This document shows positions 1-7,569 of a stretch of DNA of 64,000 nucleotides, piece after piece. The notes below the pieces were generated by a model, which saw nothing but the letters and a program-made list of their open reading frames with translations, was not told where the DNA came from and did no database searches. The translations under genes and the position numbers were made by a program. Each line of letters begins with the position of its first letter. The stretch's first letter is position 1. This stretch comes from an uncultured Clostridium sp. (GTDB taxonomy: Bacteria; Bacillota; Clostridia; Clostridiales; Clostridiaceae): NCBI RefSeq assembly GCF_947039605.1, contig NZ_CAMQZG010000010.1:1-64000 (forward strand), in the 5' to 3' direction.

Positions 1-43
1 TCTCACCACTTAGCTAAAGCTTGAAGTGGGAGAATTCTCTCAA
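1..43 (+). mobile_element. Possible right end of an IS200/IS605-type (TnpB) element
   Basis: Bases 1-34 can fold into a stem (CCACTT with AAGTGG, then TCTC with GAGA across one bulged base) and end in a TCAA tetranucleotide at 40-43. Subterminal imperfect hairpins followed by TCAA are typical of right ends of IS608-like elements. The flank beyond 43 is a truncated copy of the small gene duplicated at 442-708, as if an insertion had cut it. No transposase is in the window, so the body of the element would lie to the left. This is inference from end structure and position only. Confidence 0.3.
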
Positions 44-44
44 A

Positions 45-77
45 TTAAGTTAAATGTTTAATATAACTCTTTACCAT
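45..77 (-). pseudogene. Truncated start of a third copy of the duplicated small gene
   Basis: This is a 10-codon reading frame (MVKSYIKHLT, then stop) preceded by a GGGTGG motif. Both the coding bases and the upstream bases resemble the start of the 93-aa-type gene at 442-708 (MVVKEYIERL). Similarity stops at about base 45, next to the possible element end. It is best read as a decapitated copy and not a functional peptide. Confidence 0.5.
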
Positions 78-112
78 CTCAACATATCCCACCCAAATTT
101 CAAATTTATAGT

Positions 113-451
113 TTACTTTTTCTTTTTATGTTGCTTACTCGGCTTCAAATATAACTGTATTCCATTTTCCATAAAGTCTATTATCCTATACTCCCAATAT
201 GCGATAAATGTAATTTTCAAAGTTACTATTACACAAAATATAGTTCCTGCTAATAGCCAAACTCCTCCACCATTTCTTTTAACAAATATTATTCCAAGCA
301 TTGCACCTATTACTGAAAATATAGTTATTTTATTTATTTGACTACTTTTATTCTTTTTTTCTTTGCTATATCGCTTAATAATAAACCATTTGCTTGTTTT
401 ATAAAAAAGTAGACTCATTATTGAAATTACAAAACCACATATTATAAACAA
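113..451 (-). CDS. Small membrane protein, or 3' half of a frameshifted gene
   Basis: A 112-residue reading frame with a TTG start and no family I recognise. It has three hydrophobic segments (residues about 1-16, 44-58 and 64-82) and a lysine-rich C-terminus ending in four Lys. It overlaps the upstream gene (442-708) by 10 bp in another frame and has no convincing ribosome binding site of its own. The same frame stays open for about 20 codons before the TTG. A single frameshift near 465-485 would therefore fuse both frames into one protein of about 205 residues with about four membrane segments. Either translational coupling or a broken gene fits. Confidence 0.45.
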   Translation of the reverse strand: MFIICGFVISIMSLLFYKTSKWFIIKRYSKEKKNKSSQINKITIFSVIGAMLGIIFVKRNGGGVWLLAGTIFCVIVTLKITFIAYWEYRIIDFMENGIQLYLKPSKQHKKKK

Positions 452-708
452 CTCAATTGATGATTTATTAGTACAAATGGAATAATATATAAACCTTTAA
501 TTATAATATTAACTGATTTCAAAACTGTAATTAATCCTACTATAATTATTAAACTTCCAAAACAAATTACTTCTAACCAACCACTTTTTCTAAAAGCATC
601 TATTTGTAAAAATTCCTCCTGAGCTACTTTATAATTTTTTATAAAATTTTTAATTTCCTCATAATTTTCCTCATATTTTAATCTTTCTATATACTCTTTT
701 ACCACCAT
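442..708 (-). CDS. Small membrane protein, or 5' half of a frameshifted gene
   Basis: 88 residues, counted from the ATG 7 bases after a GGGTGG motif; the longer frame to 723 would place that motif inside the gene. The N-terminal half (about 45 residues) is charged and helical (MVVKEYIERLKYEEN). A hydrophobic stretch of about 35 residues follows, long enough for one or two membrane passes. The family is unrecognised. It is the first gene of the duplicated unit, and its end overlaps the next frame. It may be the front half of a split gene. Confidence 0.45.
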   Translation of the reverse strand: MVVKEYIERLKYEENYEEIKNFIKNYKVAQEEFLQIDAFRKSGWLEVICFGSLIIIVGLITVLKSVNIIIKGLYIIPFVLINHQLSCL

Positions 709-955
709 AATATATCCACCCAATTTTCAAATTTATAATTTACTTTTTCTTTTTACATTTCTTATCTTTATATTATCACCTTTAACATTTTTTTCCAATT
801 TATATTTTTCATTTGAAAAATACTTTTCTAAAATATATTTCAAATTAAGAAAGACTTAAGATTTCTTTAAGTTTCTATTAAGTAAATGCTTTTATAATAA
901 ATTTATAGAGTTAAACAAATTGAATTTAAAAATAAAAAAATTAGGGGATGTTATT

Positions 956-1423
956 ATGAAAAATGTTATGAATGTTATTCTTTATCTTACTCTTGCTATA
1001 GTTTTAGGTACACTTATAGGGAATTCACCTACTATCTTCCTCGCTATATTCTTTGTTCTTATAATCGCTAGATGTATTTATGTAATACCTAGTAAAATTA
1101 ATATTGATGAGAATGGTATGAAGATTGGAAATACTAATCTTAAATATTCTGATGTACTAGAAGTTAATTTACTTGATAAGAAACCTACTGCATTCAGACT
1201 TTGTGGAGCTGAATTTAAAACACAAGTAGGGGATTTTGGGGTTCAAGGTTATGGATTAAGTAGAGTTTATACTAAAAATTCTTCTACTACAATTTTTATA
1301 AAAACTAAAAGAAGAAAATTCTTTATAAATTTAGAAAACGAAGAAGAAACAACTTTAAAATACAAGCAAATACTTAATGAAGTAAATAAAATAACTACAA
1401 ATGATTGTGCATACGCAAAGTAA
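956..1423 (+). CDS. Membrane-anchored bacterial PH domain (bPH_6-like) protein
   Basis: 155 residues from the ATG that follows the AGGGG motif at 943-947; the frame open from 920 has no ribosome binding site. Residues 1-45 form two membrane segments. The rest looks like a bPH_6 domain: a beta-rich region with a Gly-rich stretch (GDFGVQGYGLS) followed by strands ending in a short helix, the usual pattern of membrane-tethered bacterial PH domains. The biochemical role of this family is not established. It is a single-gene unit with a TATAAT -10-like hexamer at about 893-898 and a strong terminator directly downstream. Confidence 0.6.
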   Translation: MKNVMNVILYLTLAIVLGTLIGNSPTIFLAIFFVLIIARCIYVIPSKINIDENGMKIGNTNLKYSDVLEVNLLDKKPTAFRLCGAEFKTQVGDFGVQGYGLSRVYTKNSSTTIFIKTKRRKFFINLENEEETTLKYKQILNEVNKITTNDCAYAK

Positions 1424-1450
1424 AAGTTATATCATTAAAGTAACTTAATA

Positions 1451-1511
1451 AAATAAACCCTATAAGCGTGGATAGCTATATAAACTAGGTCCACTTTTAT
1501 AGGGTTTATTT
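1451..1511 (+). terminator. Terminator after the PH-domain gene
   Basis: A long hairpin whose outer arms AAATAAACCCTATA and TATAGGGTTTATTT pair almost perfectly, with an inner GTGGA/TCCAC stem. The 3' arm runs into TTTATTTTTA. It sits 28 bases after the stop codon at 1423. Confidence 0.8.
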
Positions 1512-1555
1512 TTATCTATTATTTAAAATTCACTTACTTTTTTTAATTTATTGTA

Positions 1556-1617
1556 TAAAAAAATCAGCTACCTTGGTAGAAGTAGCTGATCGGCATTAGT
1601 TACTTGTTTGATGTATT
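1556..1617 (-). ncRNA. Candidate small RNA ending in an orphan intrinsic terminator
   Basis: On the minus strand a 9-bp stem (ATCAGCTAC with GTAGCTGAT, outer arms at 1563-1570 and 1583-1590) is followed directly by seven U, a classic intrinsic terminator. No minus-strand gene lies upstream of it before the terminator at 2493. A TTGAGA/TATATC promoter-like pair with a 16-nt spacer (1646-1651 and 1624-1629) would start an RNA of about 60 nt near 1617. I found no reading frame in it. The terminator is clear; the promoter and the RNA itself are inference. Confidence 0.4.
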
Positions 1618-1753
1618 AGCGATGATATAACTATAACATGTTTTTTCTCAAAATCTAGGATAAATGAAAACCTTTTACATTTTTTATAATTCGTTTTAAA
1701 AGTTTGTTTTTTCCTAATTTTCACTAGTATCTTATTCTTTTTTCATTCAAACA

Positions 1754-1780
1754 TTGACCTTTGGGTAAAATTGGTATAAA
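1754..1780 (+). promoter_or_regulatory. Promoter of the queT leader
   Basis: TTGACC at 1754-1759 and TATAAA at 1775-1780, separated by 15 bases, slightly short of the 17 optimum. A start near 1787 would place the riboswitch aptamer about 10 nt into the transcript, the usual arrangement. Confidence 0.5.
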
Positions 1781-1797
1781 CTTATTAAAGTTATATA

Positions 1798-1851
1798 AGA
1801 CAGTTTGTGAGCCTCCTGTCTCTAAAAAAAACTACGGCAATTTTAGTTTTT
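1798..1851 (+). promoter_or_regulatory. PreQ1-I-type riboswitch with overlapping terminator
   Basis: A 6-bp stem (AGACAG/CTGTCT, inner arms 1799-1803 and 1816-1820) closes a 12-nt loop. It is followed by an A-rich tail, CTAAAAAAAACTACGG. This is the compact stem, 12-nt loop and A-tail architecture of preQ1-I aptamers, and the downstream gene is queT. The loop bases deviate from the examples I remember. The tail segment AAAAACTA (1827-1834) is also the 5' arm of a perfect 8-bp hairpin with TAGTTTTT (1844-1851) leading into AATTTTTAT. Pseudoknot and terminator therefore compete for the same bases, which suggests transcriptional control by preQ1 or a relative. Confidence 0.6.
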
Positions 1852-1983
1852 AATTTTTATTATTCTTTTGTATTGATTATCTATATATTTTAGGTAATTG
1901 ATTTTTTAGGCATGATTTAAATCTTAATTTCTCTATTTGTTTAGTAGTTTAATCTAAATTGCATAGGCTCTAATGGGGGAATT

Positions 1984-2484
1984 ATGAATAGAAATAATAA
2001 AACTAGAAAACTTATCGTATCTGCACTTGTTGCAGCAATTTATGCTGCCTTAACTTTATGGCTTGCACCAATAAGCTATGGAAGTATTCAATGCAGACTT
2101 TCAGAAGTAATGGTACTTCTTGCTTTTATAGATCCTTTCTATATATGGGGTCTTACAGTAGGATGTTTAATAGCAAATGGTCTTGGGCCTGATGCAGTTT
2201 CAAATATTATATTTGGTGTCCCTGCAACATTTATAAGTGTTGTATTTGTAGCTTATACTGGAAAATGGTTTAGACATAAAAAATGGGCTATATATGTAGC
2301 ATCACTTTGGCCTGTACTATTTAATGGTCTTATCATTGGATATATGCTTAAATTATTATTTGAACTTCCACTAGGATTAACAATGCTTCAAGTTGGAATT
2401 GGTGAGTTTGTTGCCGTTTCAATAGCTGGAATAATAGTTTATAAACTTGTATTTGTTAAACTAAAAAAAATGGATATAATATAA
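1984..2484 (+). CDS. queT: QueT, queuosine-precursor ECF S component
   Basis: 166 residues, matching the QueT family (COG4708/DUF988), the substrate-binding membrane subunit of an energy-coupling factor transporter that imports queuosine precursors. The N-terminal ALVAAIYAALT segment and the following SYGSIQCRLSEVMVLLAFIDP region are hallmarks of the family, and about five or six hydrophobic segments follow. It lacks its own ATPases and would use the shared EcfA/EcfT module, for which candidates sit at 19.9-22.4 kb. The ATG follows an AATGGGGGAAT motif. The preQ1-type leader upstream agrees with the assignment. Confidence 0.9.
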   Translation: MNRNNKTRKLIVSALVAAIYAALTLWLAPISYGSIQCRLSEVMVLLAFIDPFYIWGLTVGCLIANGLGPDAVSNIIFGVPATFISVVFVAYTGKWFRHKKWAIYVASLWPVLFNGLIIGYMLKLLFELPLGLTMLQVGIGEFVAVSIAGIIVYKLVFVKLKKMDII

Positions 2485-2492
2485 ATAAAAAT

Positions 2493-2527
2493 GGGAGTGA
2501 ATCTACTTATCTAGTAAATTCACTCCC
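2493..2527. terminator. Bidirectional terminator between queT and the SPFH gene
   Basis: GGGAGTGAAT pairs with ATTCACTCCC, with A-rich sequence on the left and CTATTTTTTATT on the right, so it can stop transcripts from both converging genes. The SPFH stop codon lies 7 bases beyond the 3' arm. Confidence 0.85.
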
Positions 2528-2533
2528 TATTTT

Positions 2534-4591
2534 TTATTCTGAAACTTCACACTCTTCTTTTAATTTATTATAAATTTCTTCTTTCATTTGTTTTGCTATA
2601 TCTGACTCTTCTATACCTTCTTTAAAATCCACGCCCATTTTTTCTGATAAAAGAACTGCTAAAAGACTTTCCATAGCATTTACTCCTCCACCATTTTCAG
2701 TGCTGCCTCCCATAGTAACTACATTTTTAGGTACTATATCAATATTTCCTTCTTTAATAGCATCTGTAAATTTACTCATAACATCTTGAACTACCTGATA
2801 CTGTGGTCCACCATAGGCATTAACCTGTTCTCTTATTGCAATAGCCTGTGATATACCTTTTCTAGCTGCCATATCTGCTTCTGCTTCACCAAGTTTTTTA
2901 ATTTTATATGATTCTGCATCTGCAAGAGTTTTTTGTCTTTGAGCATCTTGTCTAGCTTTCTCAAGTTCAGCTTTACCAACATTATCTTGTATTTTAATAT
3001 TAATCTCTGATTTAGTAAGTTCATCTTGTTGTGCTGCTTTTGCTTGGAACTCTTTAAGTTCTTTCTCTTTTTCACTCGCTTTCATTTGTGAGTTATAAGT
3101 TTCAATTTTTTCTTTTGCAAGTTGTCTATCACTAAGTTGTTTTAATATCTCTTCTATTTTTGCATCTCCATTAGGTGATGGTGTTCCTATTAGAACCTCT
3201 TCAAGTTCTAAATTATAATTATTAAACTTTTCTTTCATCTCATTTGTAGCTTTTAATTGAATTTCTGAACGATTTTGTATAAGTTCTATTAAAGTCATCT
3301 TTTGACCAATATTTTTAAAATAAGAAGATACCATCGGATCAAGAGTTTGATCAACAAGCTTTTTAATATCTCCAAATCTTTGAATTACAAGAGGTGCTTT
3401 TCTGTAATCTATATGAAGCACTACTGATAAAGGTAATGTTGGTTCAAAAGCATCTAAAGTTATAAGTGTAACTTCCTTTAAATTCTCATCGTATTTATGT
3501 CCACCAACTTCTGCTTTAAGCCATTTTAGAATAATATTTGTAGTTGGCACTTGTGTAAGTATCCCTGCAGAGATATTATAAGCATATTTACCAGGTTTTA
3601 AAGGTGTAACCCATATTCCTTTGCATCCTTCTGCTACAAGCTCACCATGAGTATATAAGCTTCCTGACATATCTTCACCTTTAGTACCTACAAAAGAAGT
3701 CACAACACCTGCAAATCCAACTGGAACTATAGTTTTTGGGACTATCTCTATACTAGCAAAAAGTCTATTTATAAAATAAGTACCATCACTAATAACTTGA
3801 TATTGTTTTCCTCTGAATCCACCAGCTCTTAAAAATGCTTCTGAGTTTTGGAAATTATTATGATACATTTCTAAATCTTTTGGATTCTCCCCAACTACTG
3901 GTGCTATAATTTCCCCATTTGGAAGAGATGGTCCATCTTGAATAGTAACAATCCCCATTGGATCTTCAATTATATTTCCTGCTGAATTTTCAGTTCTATT
4001 TTTAATTACAACTGGTCTAAATCCACTCTTAACTTTTAAATCATCTGCCATTTTTTTAATTTGCTCTACTTCAAGTTTATTTCCTATATTTATAAAGTAA
4101 TTATTAGCCTCAGTTAGAATAATAAATATTCCTAAATTAAATGCATAAGTTCCTTCTCTTAAAATTGCTCTTTGAGGACCTTTTTGTCCACCATTTTCAA
4201 GAAAACTTCTTGTATCTTGGAAGTTGCTAGCTTTTACAACTTGTCCAAGTGTTTGAGTTTCTGGAAGTGATTCTCCATCCCTTGAAAATACATAACCAAT
4301 TTGACCTTGTGGAATAGTTACAAGCGGACACTTATTAACCTTATAAAGAAAACCTGGTTTTAAATGTATTCCTGTTCTAAGAACATCTGGTTGAAAACCT
4401 GCTTCTCCATTCATAGCTATAAACTTACCATCTTTTAAATTTCCCTTTGGTGACCACCATTTTTCAACTACTCCAACTTCATTTGTTCCTATAACTCTAA
4501 GACCTAAGATTTTGAATACTAGTAAGTAAAATATGATTAGCCCCACAACTATATAAATAGCTATCATTATGATGTTATTTGTATCTCCCAT
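2534..4591 (-). CDS. Flotillin-like SPFH/band 7 membrane protein
   Basis: 685 residues. An N-terminal membrane segment (about residues 8-30) is followed by an SPFH region with several GYVF/GVV beta motifs. From about 480 there is a long charged helical stretch rich in Ala, Glu, Lys and Gln (KEKELKEFQAKAAQQ and on) that should form a coiled coil, and a Gly-rich turn (TMGGSTENGGG) near 640. Proteins of this size and layout are usually called SPFH-domain or flotillin-like proteins and are thought to scaffold membrane microdomains. The ATG at 4591 lies 9 bases after GGGGG; an earlier ATG is out of frame. It is a single-gene unit, divergent from the acylation cassette. Confidence 0.75.
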   Translation of the reverse strand: MGDTNNIIMIAIYIVVGLIIFYLLVFKILGLRVIGTNEVGVVEKWWSPKGNLKDGKFIAMNGEAGFQPDVLRTGIHLKPGFLYKVNKCPLVTIPQGQIGYVFSRDGESLPETQTLGQVVKASNFQDTRSFLENGGQKGPQRAILREGTYAFNLGIFIILTEANNYFINIGNKLEVEQIKKMADDLKVKSGFRPVVIKNRTENSAGNIIEDPMGIVTIQDGPSLPNGEIIAPVVGENPKDLEMYHNNFQNSEAFLRAGGFRGKQYQVISDGTYFINRLFASIEIVPKTIVPVGFAGVVTSFVGTKGEDMSGSLYTHGELVAEGCKGIWVTPLKPGKYAYNISAGILTQVPTTNIILKWLKAEVGGHKYDENLKEVTLITLDAFEPTLPLSVVLHIDYRKAPLVIQRFGDIKKLVDQTLDPMVSSYFKNIGQKMTLIELIQNRSEIQLKATNEMKEKFNNYNLELEEVLIGTPSPNGDAKIEEILKQLSDRQLAKEKIETYNSQMKASEKEKELKEFQAKAAQQDELTKSEINIKIQDNVGKAELEKARQDAQRQKTLADAESYKIKKLGEAEADMAARKGISQAIAIREQVNAYGGPQYQVVQDVMSKFTDAIKEGNIDIVPKNVVTMGGSTENGGGVNAMESLLAVLLSEKMGVDFKEGIEESDIAKQMKEEIYNKLKEECEVSE

Positions 4592-4890
4592 AACATGAAT
4601 CCCCCTTAATTTGTTTTGTTAGTTTAATTATATTCTTATACTACCATTTATTTCCTATAAGATAATTAAGAATTTATTACTATTTTAAAGGGTATTTTAT
4701 ACTGTTTATTTATTATACAAAAAGGAACTATTTCAAATTCAAATCATATACTTGTACATTAGGTTGATATTTTATGTTTATCTAAAGTTTATTTTTTTTC
4801 TATATCATACAATGCTAGTTAATTTAATAGACTATTAAGGTAAATTTTTTTAAAAATATCTTCTTAATATTGTACAAAGGAGTTTTGACT
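4592..4890. other. Intergenic region between divergent transcription units
   Basis: About 300 AT-rich bases with no credible reading frame. It must hold the promoters of both the SPFH gene and the acylation operon. I see no clearly spaced sigma-A pair or long inverted repeat in it. Confidence 0.5.
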
Positions 4891-5670
4891 ATGGAAAAAT
4901 CCCATAAAATATTTTTAATTATAGCCTCAGCACTATGTCTAGTAATCATTTTAACTAATATTATACTTACTTCTTCAAAAAAAGATTTAACTCGTAATGA
5001 TGGGAATGATGTCATACAGAATATCAAAGAACTCACAGATTTAGAAGATTCCAATATTACAGATATTAATAATGATATAGAACAAGTTCAGGAAGAGCTA
5101 AATCCTCCAAAGCCAGAAGAACCAACAAATCCTACAGAGCCAAAAAATTATAAAGAAATATTCTCTAGTTCTCTAATAATGGGTGATTCTCAGACCGAAG
5201 GATTAACTGTATATGGTTTTTTAGATAATACTTCTGTTATAGGTGTAAAAGGGGGGAATCTTGTATCTGCTAAAGCAAATAATATCACTACACTTTCTTC
5301 ACTTAGTCCAAAACATATATTTACACTATATGGTATGAATGATATTTTAATTTATCAGTCTAACATAGATGGATTTATAGATGATTACACATCACTGATA
5401 AAAGAAATCCAAGCTTTGCTTCCTGATAGCAAAGTTTTCGTTAATTCAATTTTACCTGTTGAAGAAAAGGTTACTATAGGTAGACCTGTATACAAACAAA
5501 TAGATACCTATAATACAGCACTAAGAGCAATGTGTGATGAACTTGATGTAGAATATGTAAACTCTAATCAAATTCTAATAGACAATACCACTCTGTTTGA
5601 AGGTGATGGTATGCACCTTAAACCTTCTTTTTACAACAAATGGCTAGATTTATTAAACAACTATATTTAA
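4891..5670 (+). CDS. Membrane-anchored SGNH/GDSL hydrolase of the acylation cassette
   Basis: 259 residues from the ATG that follows AAAGGAG; the longer TTG frame from 4870 would contain that site. An N-terminal membrane anchor (residues about 8-27) is followed by a Pro/Glu-rich linker (NPPKPEEPTNPTEP). The SGNH fold has its block I Ser in MGDSQTEG (about residue 100), an Asn in YGMND and the catalytic Asp/His in DGMHL near residue 245. SGNH proteins next to MBOAT enzymes usually transfer or remove acyl groups on exported glycans. It is the first gene of a four-gene operon (4891-8706) with 13-18 bp spacings. Confidence 0.75.
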   Translation: MEKSHKIFLIIASALCLVIILTNIILTSSKKDLTRNDGNDVIQNIKELTDLEDSNITDINNDIEQVQEELNPPKPEEPTNPTEPKNYKEIFSSSLIMGDSQTEGLTVYGFLDNTSVIGVKGGNLVSAKANNITTLSSLSPKHIFTLYGMNDILIYQSNIDGFIDDYTSLIKEIQALLPDSKVFVNSILPVEEKVTIGRPVYKQIDTYNTALRAMCDELDVEYVNSNQILIDNTTLFEGDGMHLKPSFYNKWLDLLNNYI

Positions 5671-5683
5671 AGGAGCTTTTTTA

Positions 5684-6142
5684 ATGCTTAAGAAATTATT
5701 TATTTTTATTACAATTTGCTTTTCAATGCTTTTGTGTTCTTGTATGTCTACTAAAGACATAGACCTTAGTGTTATTGAAAAAAAAATTGACTCTAACATA
5801 GACACTCAAACTTATTCTAAGGGTGGATTTAAAGAACTTAGAAGATTTTTTGGACTAAATACTGATGATGTCCTTGATTATCTTCTTTATACTCCAGCTT
5901 ATACAATGAGTGTAAATGAAATTTTAATAATCAAATTAAAGGACACAAATAATATCGACGCTATTAAAGATTCCATAGATACAAGGGTTGAAAATCAAAT
6001 TTCAACCTTTGGTTCTTATGGACCAGAGCAATGTGCTCTTCTAGAAGAGTATATTTTAAAATCTAAAGGGAATTACATATTTTATTGTGTTTCTCCTGAT
6101 AATGAAAAACTATATGATCTTTTTAAAGAAAGTATTAAATAG
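5684..6142 (+). CDS. DUF4358-type lipoprotein
   Basis: 152 residues with a lipoprotein signal peptide. A hydrophobic N-terminus ends in LLCSC, so lipidation at Cys20 is likely. The remainder resembles DUF4358, a family that recurs beside SGNH, MBOAT and DHHW genes in Clostridia; its function is unknown. GGAG lies 9 bases before the ATG, and the stop is 18 bases from the MBOAT start, so co-translation with the cassette is likely. It may assist the acylation machinery at the outer membrane face. Confidence 0.6.
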   Translation: MLKKLFIFITICFSMLLCSCMSTKDIDLSVIEKKIDSNIDTQTYSKGGFKELRRFFGLNTDDVLDYLLYTPAYTMSVNEILIIKLKDTNNIDAIKDSIDTRVENQISTFGSYGPEQCALLEEYILKSKGNYIFYCVSPDNEKLYDLFKESIK

Positions 6143-6160
6143 AAAGGTGGGAGATGCTTT

Positions 6161-7555
6161 ATGGTTTTTAGTAGTATAATTTTTCTATTTACTTTCTTAC
6201 CAATTACTTTAGGTTTATATTATATATCACCTAGGAAGTTTAAAAATTTAGCACTTTTAATTATGAGTTTAATTTTTTATGCTTGGGGTGAACCATTATA
6301 TATATTCTTGATGCTTTTTACTACTATATTTGATTTCTTTATGGGAAAACTTATTGCAAGGAATATTATCTATGAAAAAAAAGCTATGTGGCTTTTGATT
6401 TTTACCGTTGCAGTTAATATTCTTATACTTGGATTTTTTAAATATTATGGATTTTTGGTTGATAACATAAATATGTTATTTTCCTTAGATATCACAAAAT
6501 CCAACTTACCACTTCCAATAGGTATATCATTTTATACCTTCCAAACACTCTCTTATATAATCGATGTTTATCTTGGTAAAGTTAAAGTGCAAAAAAATAT
6601 AGTATCTTTTTCACTTTATGTAACTATGTTCCCACAACTTGTTGCTGGGCCTATAGTTAGATATTCAGATGTTAATAAACAGCTTGATGATAGAACTGAA
6701 TCATTTGAAATGTTTGGCGAAGGTGTAGAGAGATTTATCCTCGGGCTTGGTAAAAAAGTCTTACTTGCTAACAACATAGGTTTTTTATGGACAACCATAT
6801 CAGCAATGGATATTTCAGAACTTTCAGTATTAACCGCTTGGCTTGGAATTATTGCTTTTACATTCCAGATTTACTTTGACTTTAGTGCCTATTCTGATAT
6901 GGCAATTGGACTTGGTAAAATGTTTGGATTTGATTTTATAGAAAACTTTGATTATCCATATACCTCAAAAAGTATAACTGAATTTTGGAGAAGATGGCAT
7001 ATTTCACTTGGAACTTGGTTTAGAGAATATATCTACATACCTCTTGGTGGTAATAGGTGTAAACTACTTTTTCAATGTAGAAATCTTTTTATAGTCTGGC
7101 TAATCACAGGACTTTGGCATGGTGCAAGTTGGAATTTCGTAGTGTGGGGGCTTTACTATGGAGCTATTTTACTCCTTGAAAAACTTTTCCTTCAAGAATA
7201 CCTTGAGAAGATGAATCCTATTTTATCAAGAATTTATACAATGCTTCTTGTAATGGTAGGTTGGGTTTTCTTTGGACTAGAAAGTCTTTCTGCTGGGCTA
7301 AAGTATCTTAAAACTATGTTTTTACTATCTGGTAACCCACTAATAGATAATGCTGGTGTTTATTATCTTTTAAGTTACCTTGTAATATTTATATTATTAG
7401 TTGCATTCTCAACACCAATACCATTTAAACTATTTACAAAAATTAAAGAAAAAAATACATTAATTCCAACGCTTATTAATGCTGCAATTCTTTTTACTGG
7501 AATAGCTTATCTTGTAACAGAAACTTATAATCCATTTTTATATTTTAGATTTTAG
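6161..7555 (+). CDS. MBOAT O-acyltransferase (AlgI/DltB/PatA-like)
   Basis: 464 residues and about 10-11 membrane segments. It shows the MBOAT hallmarks: FPQLVAGPIVRY near residue 160, the FDFSAYSDMAIGLG segment, TEFWRRWHISLG near 280, and the catalytic His in GLWHGASWN (about residue 318). AlgI-like enzymes move acyl, usually acetyl, groups across the membrane for O-acylation of surface polymers. The start follows a GGTGGGAG ribosome binding site. With SGNH and DHHW partners this is a complete export-type O-acylation cassette, but the glycan acceptor cannot be told from sequence. Confidence 0.9.
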   Translation: MVFSSIIFLFTFLPITLGLYYISPRKFKNLALLIMSLIFYAWGEPLYIFLMLFTTIFDFFMGKLIARNIIYEKKAMWLLIFTVAVNILILGFFKYYGFLVDNINMLFSLDITKSNLPLPIGISFYTFQTLSYIIDVYLGKVKVQKNIVSFSLYVTMFPQLVAGPIVRYSDVNKQLDDRTESFEMFGEGVERFILGLGKKVLLANNIGFLWTTISAMDISELSVLTAWLGIIAFTFQIYFDFSAYSDMAIGLGKMFGFDFIENFDYPYTSKSITEFWRRWHISLGTWFREYIYIPLGGNRCKLLFQCRNLFIVWLITGLWHGASWNFVVWGLYYGAILLLEKLFLQEYLEKMNPILSRIYTMLLVMVGWVFFGLESLSAGLKYLKTMFLLSGNPLIDNAGVYYLLSYLVIFILLVAFSTPIPFKLFTKIKEKNTLIPTLINAAILFTGIAYLVTETYNPFLYFRF

Positions 7556-7569
7556 AGAGGAGGTAGCCT

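Larger units (their letters stand above)
45..765. repeat. Tandem duplication, unit about 630 bp, two partial copies flanking one full unit
   Basis: Bases 45-134 and 672-765 are clearly similar over about 90 positions, at an offset of about 628 bp. Each copy holds, on the minus strand, the lysine-rich 3' end of one gene (KKKK then stop), a conserved AAATTATAAATTTGAAA-like spacer, a GGGTGG ribosome binding site and the start of the next gene. The unit is therefore one gene pair. The full unit lies between, and only its edges survive on either side. Confidence 0.65.

Noticed and set aside
2833..3075. 80-residue minus-strand frame inside the SPFH gene
   Set aside because: A Lys-rich frame-shifted shadow of the coiled-coil coding region.
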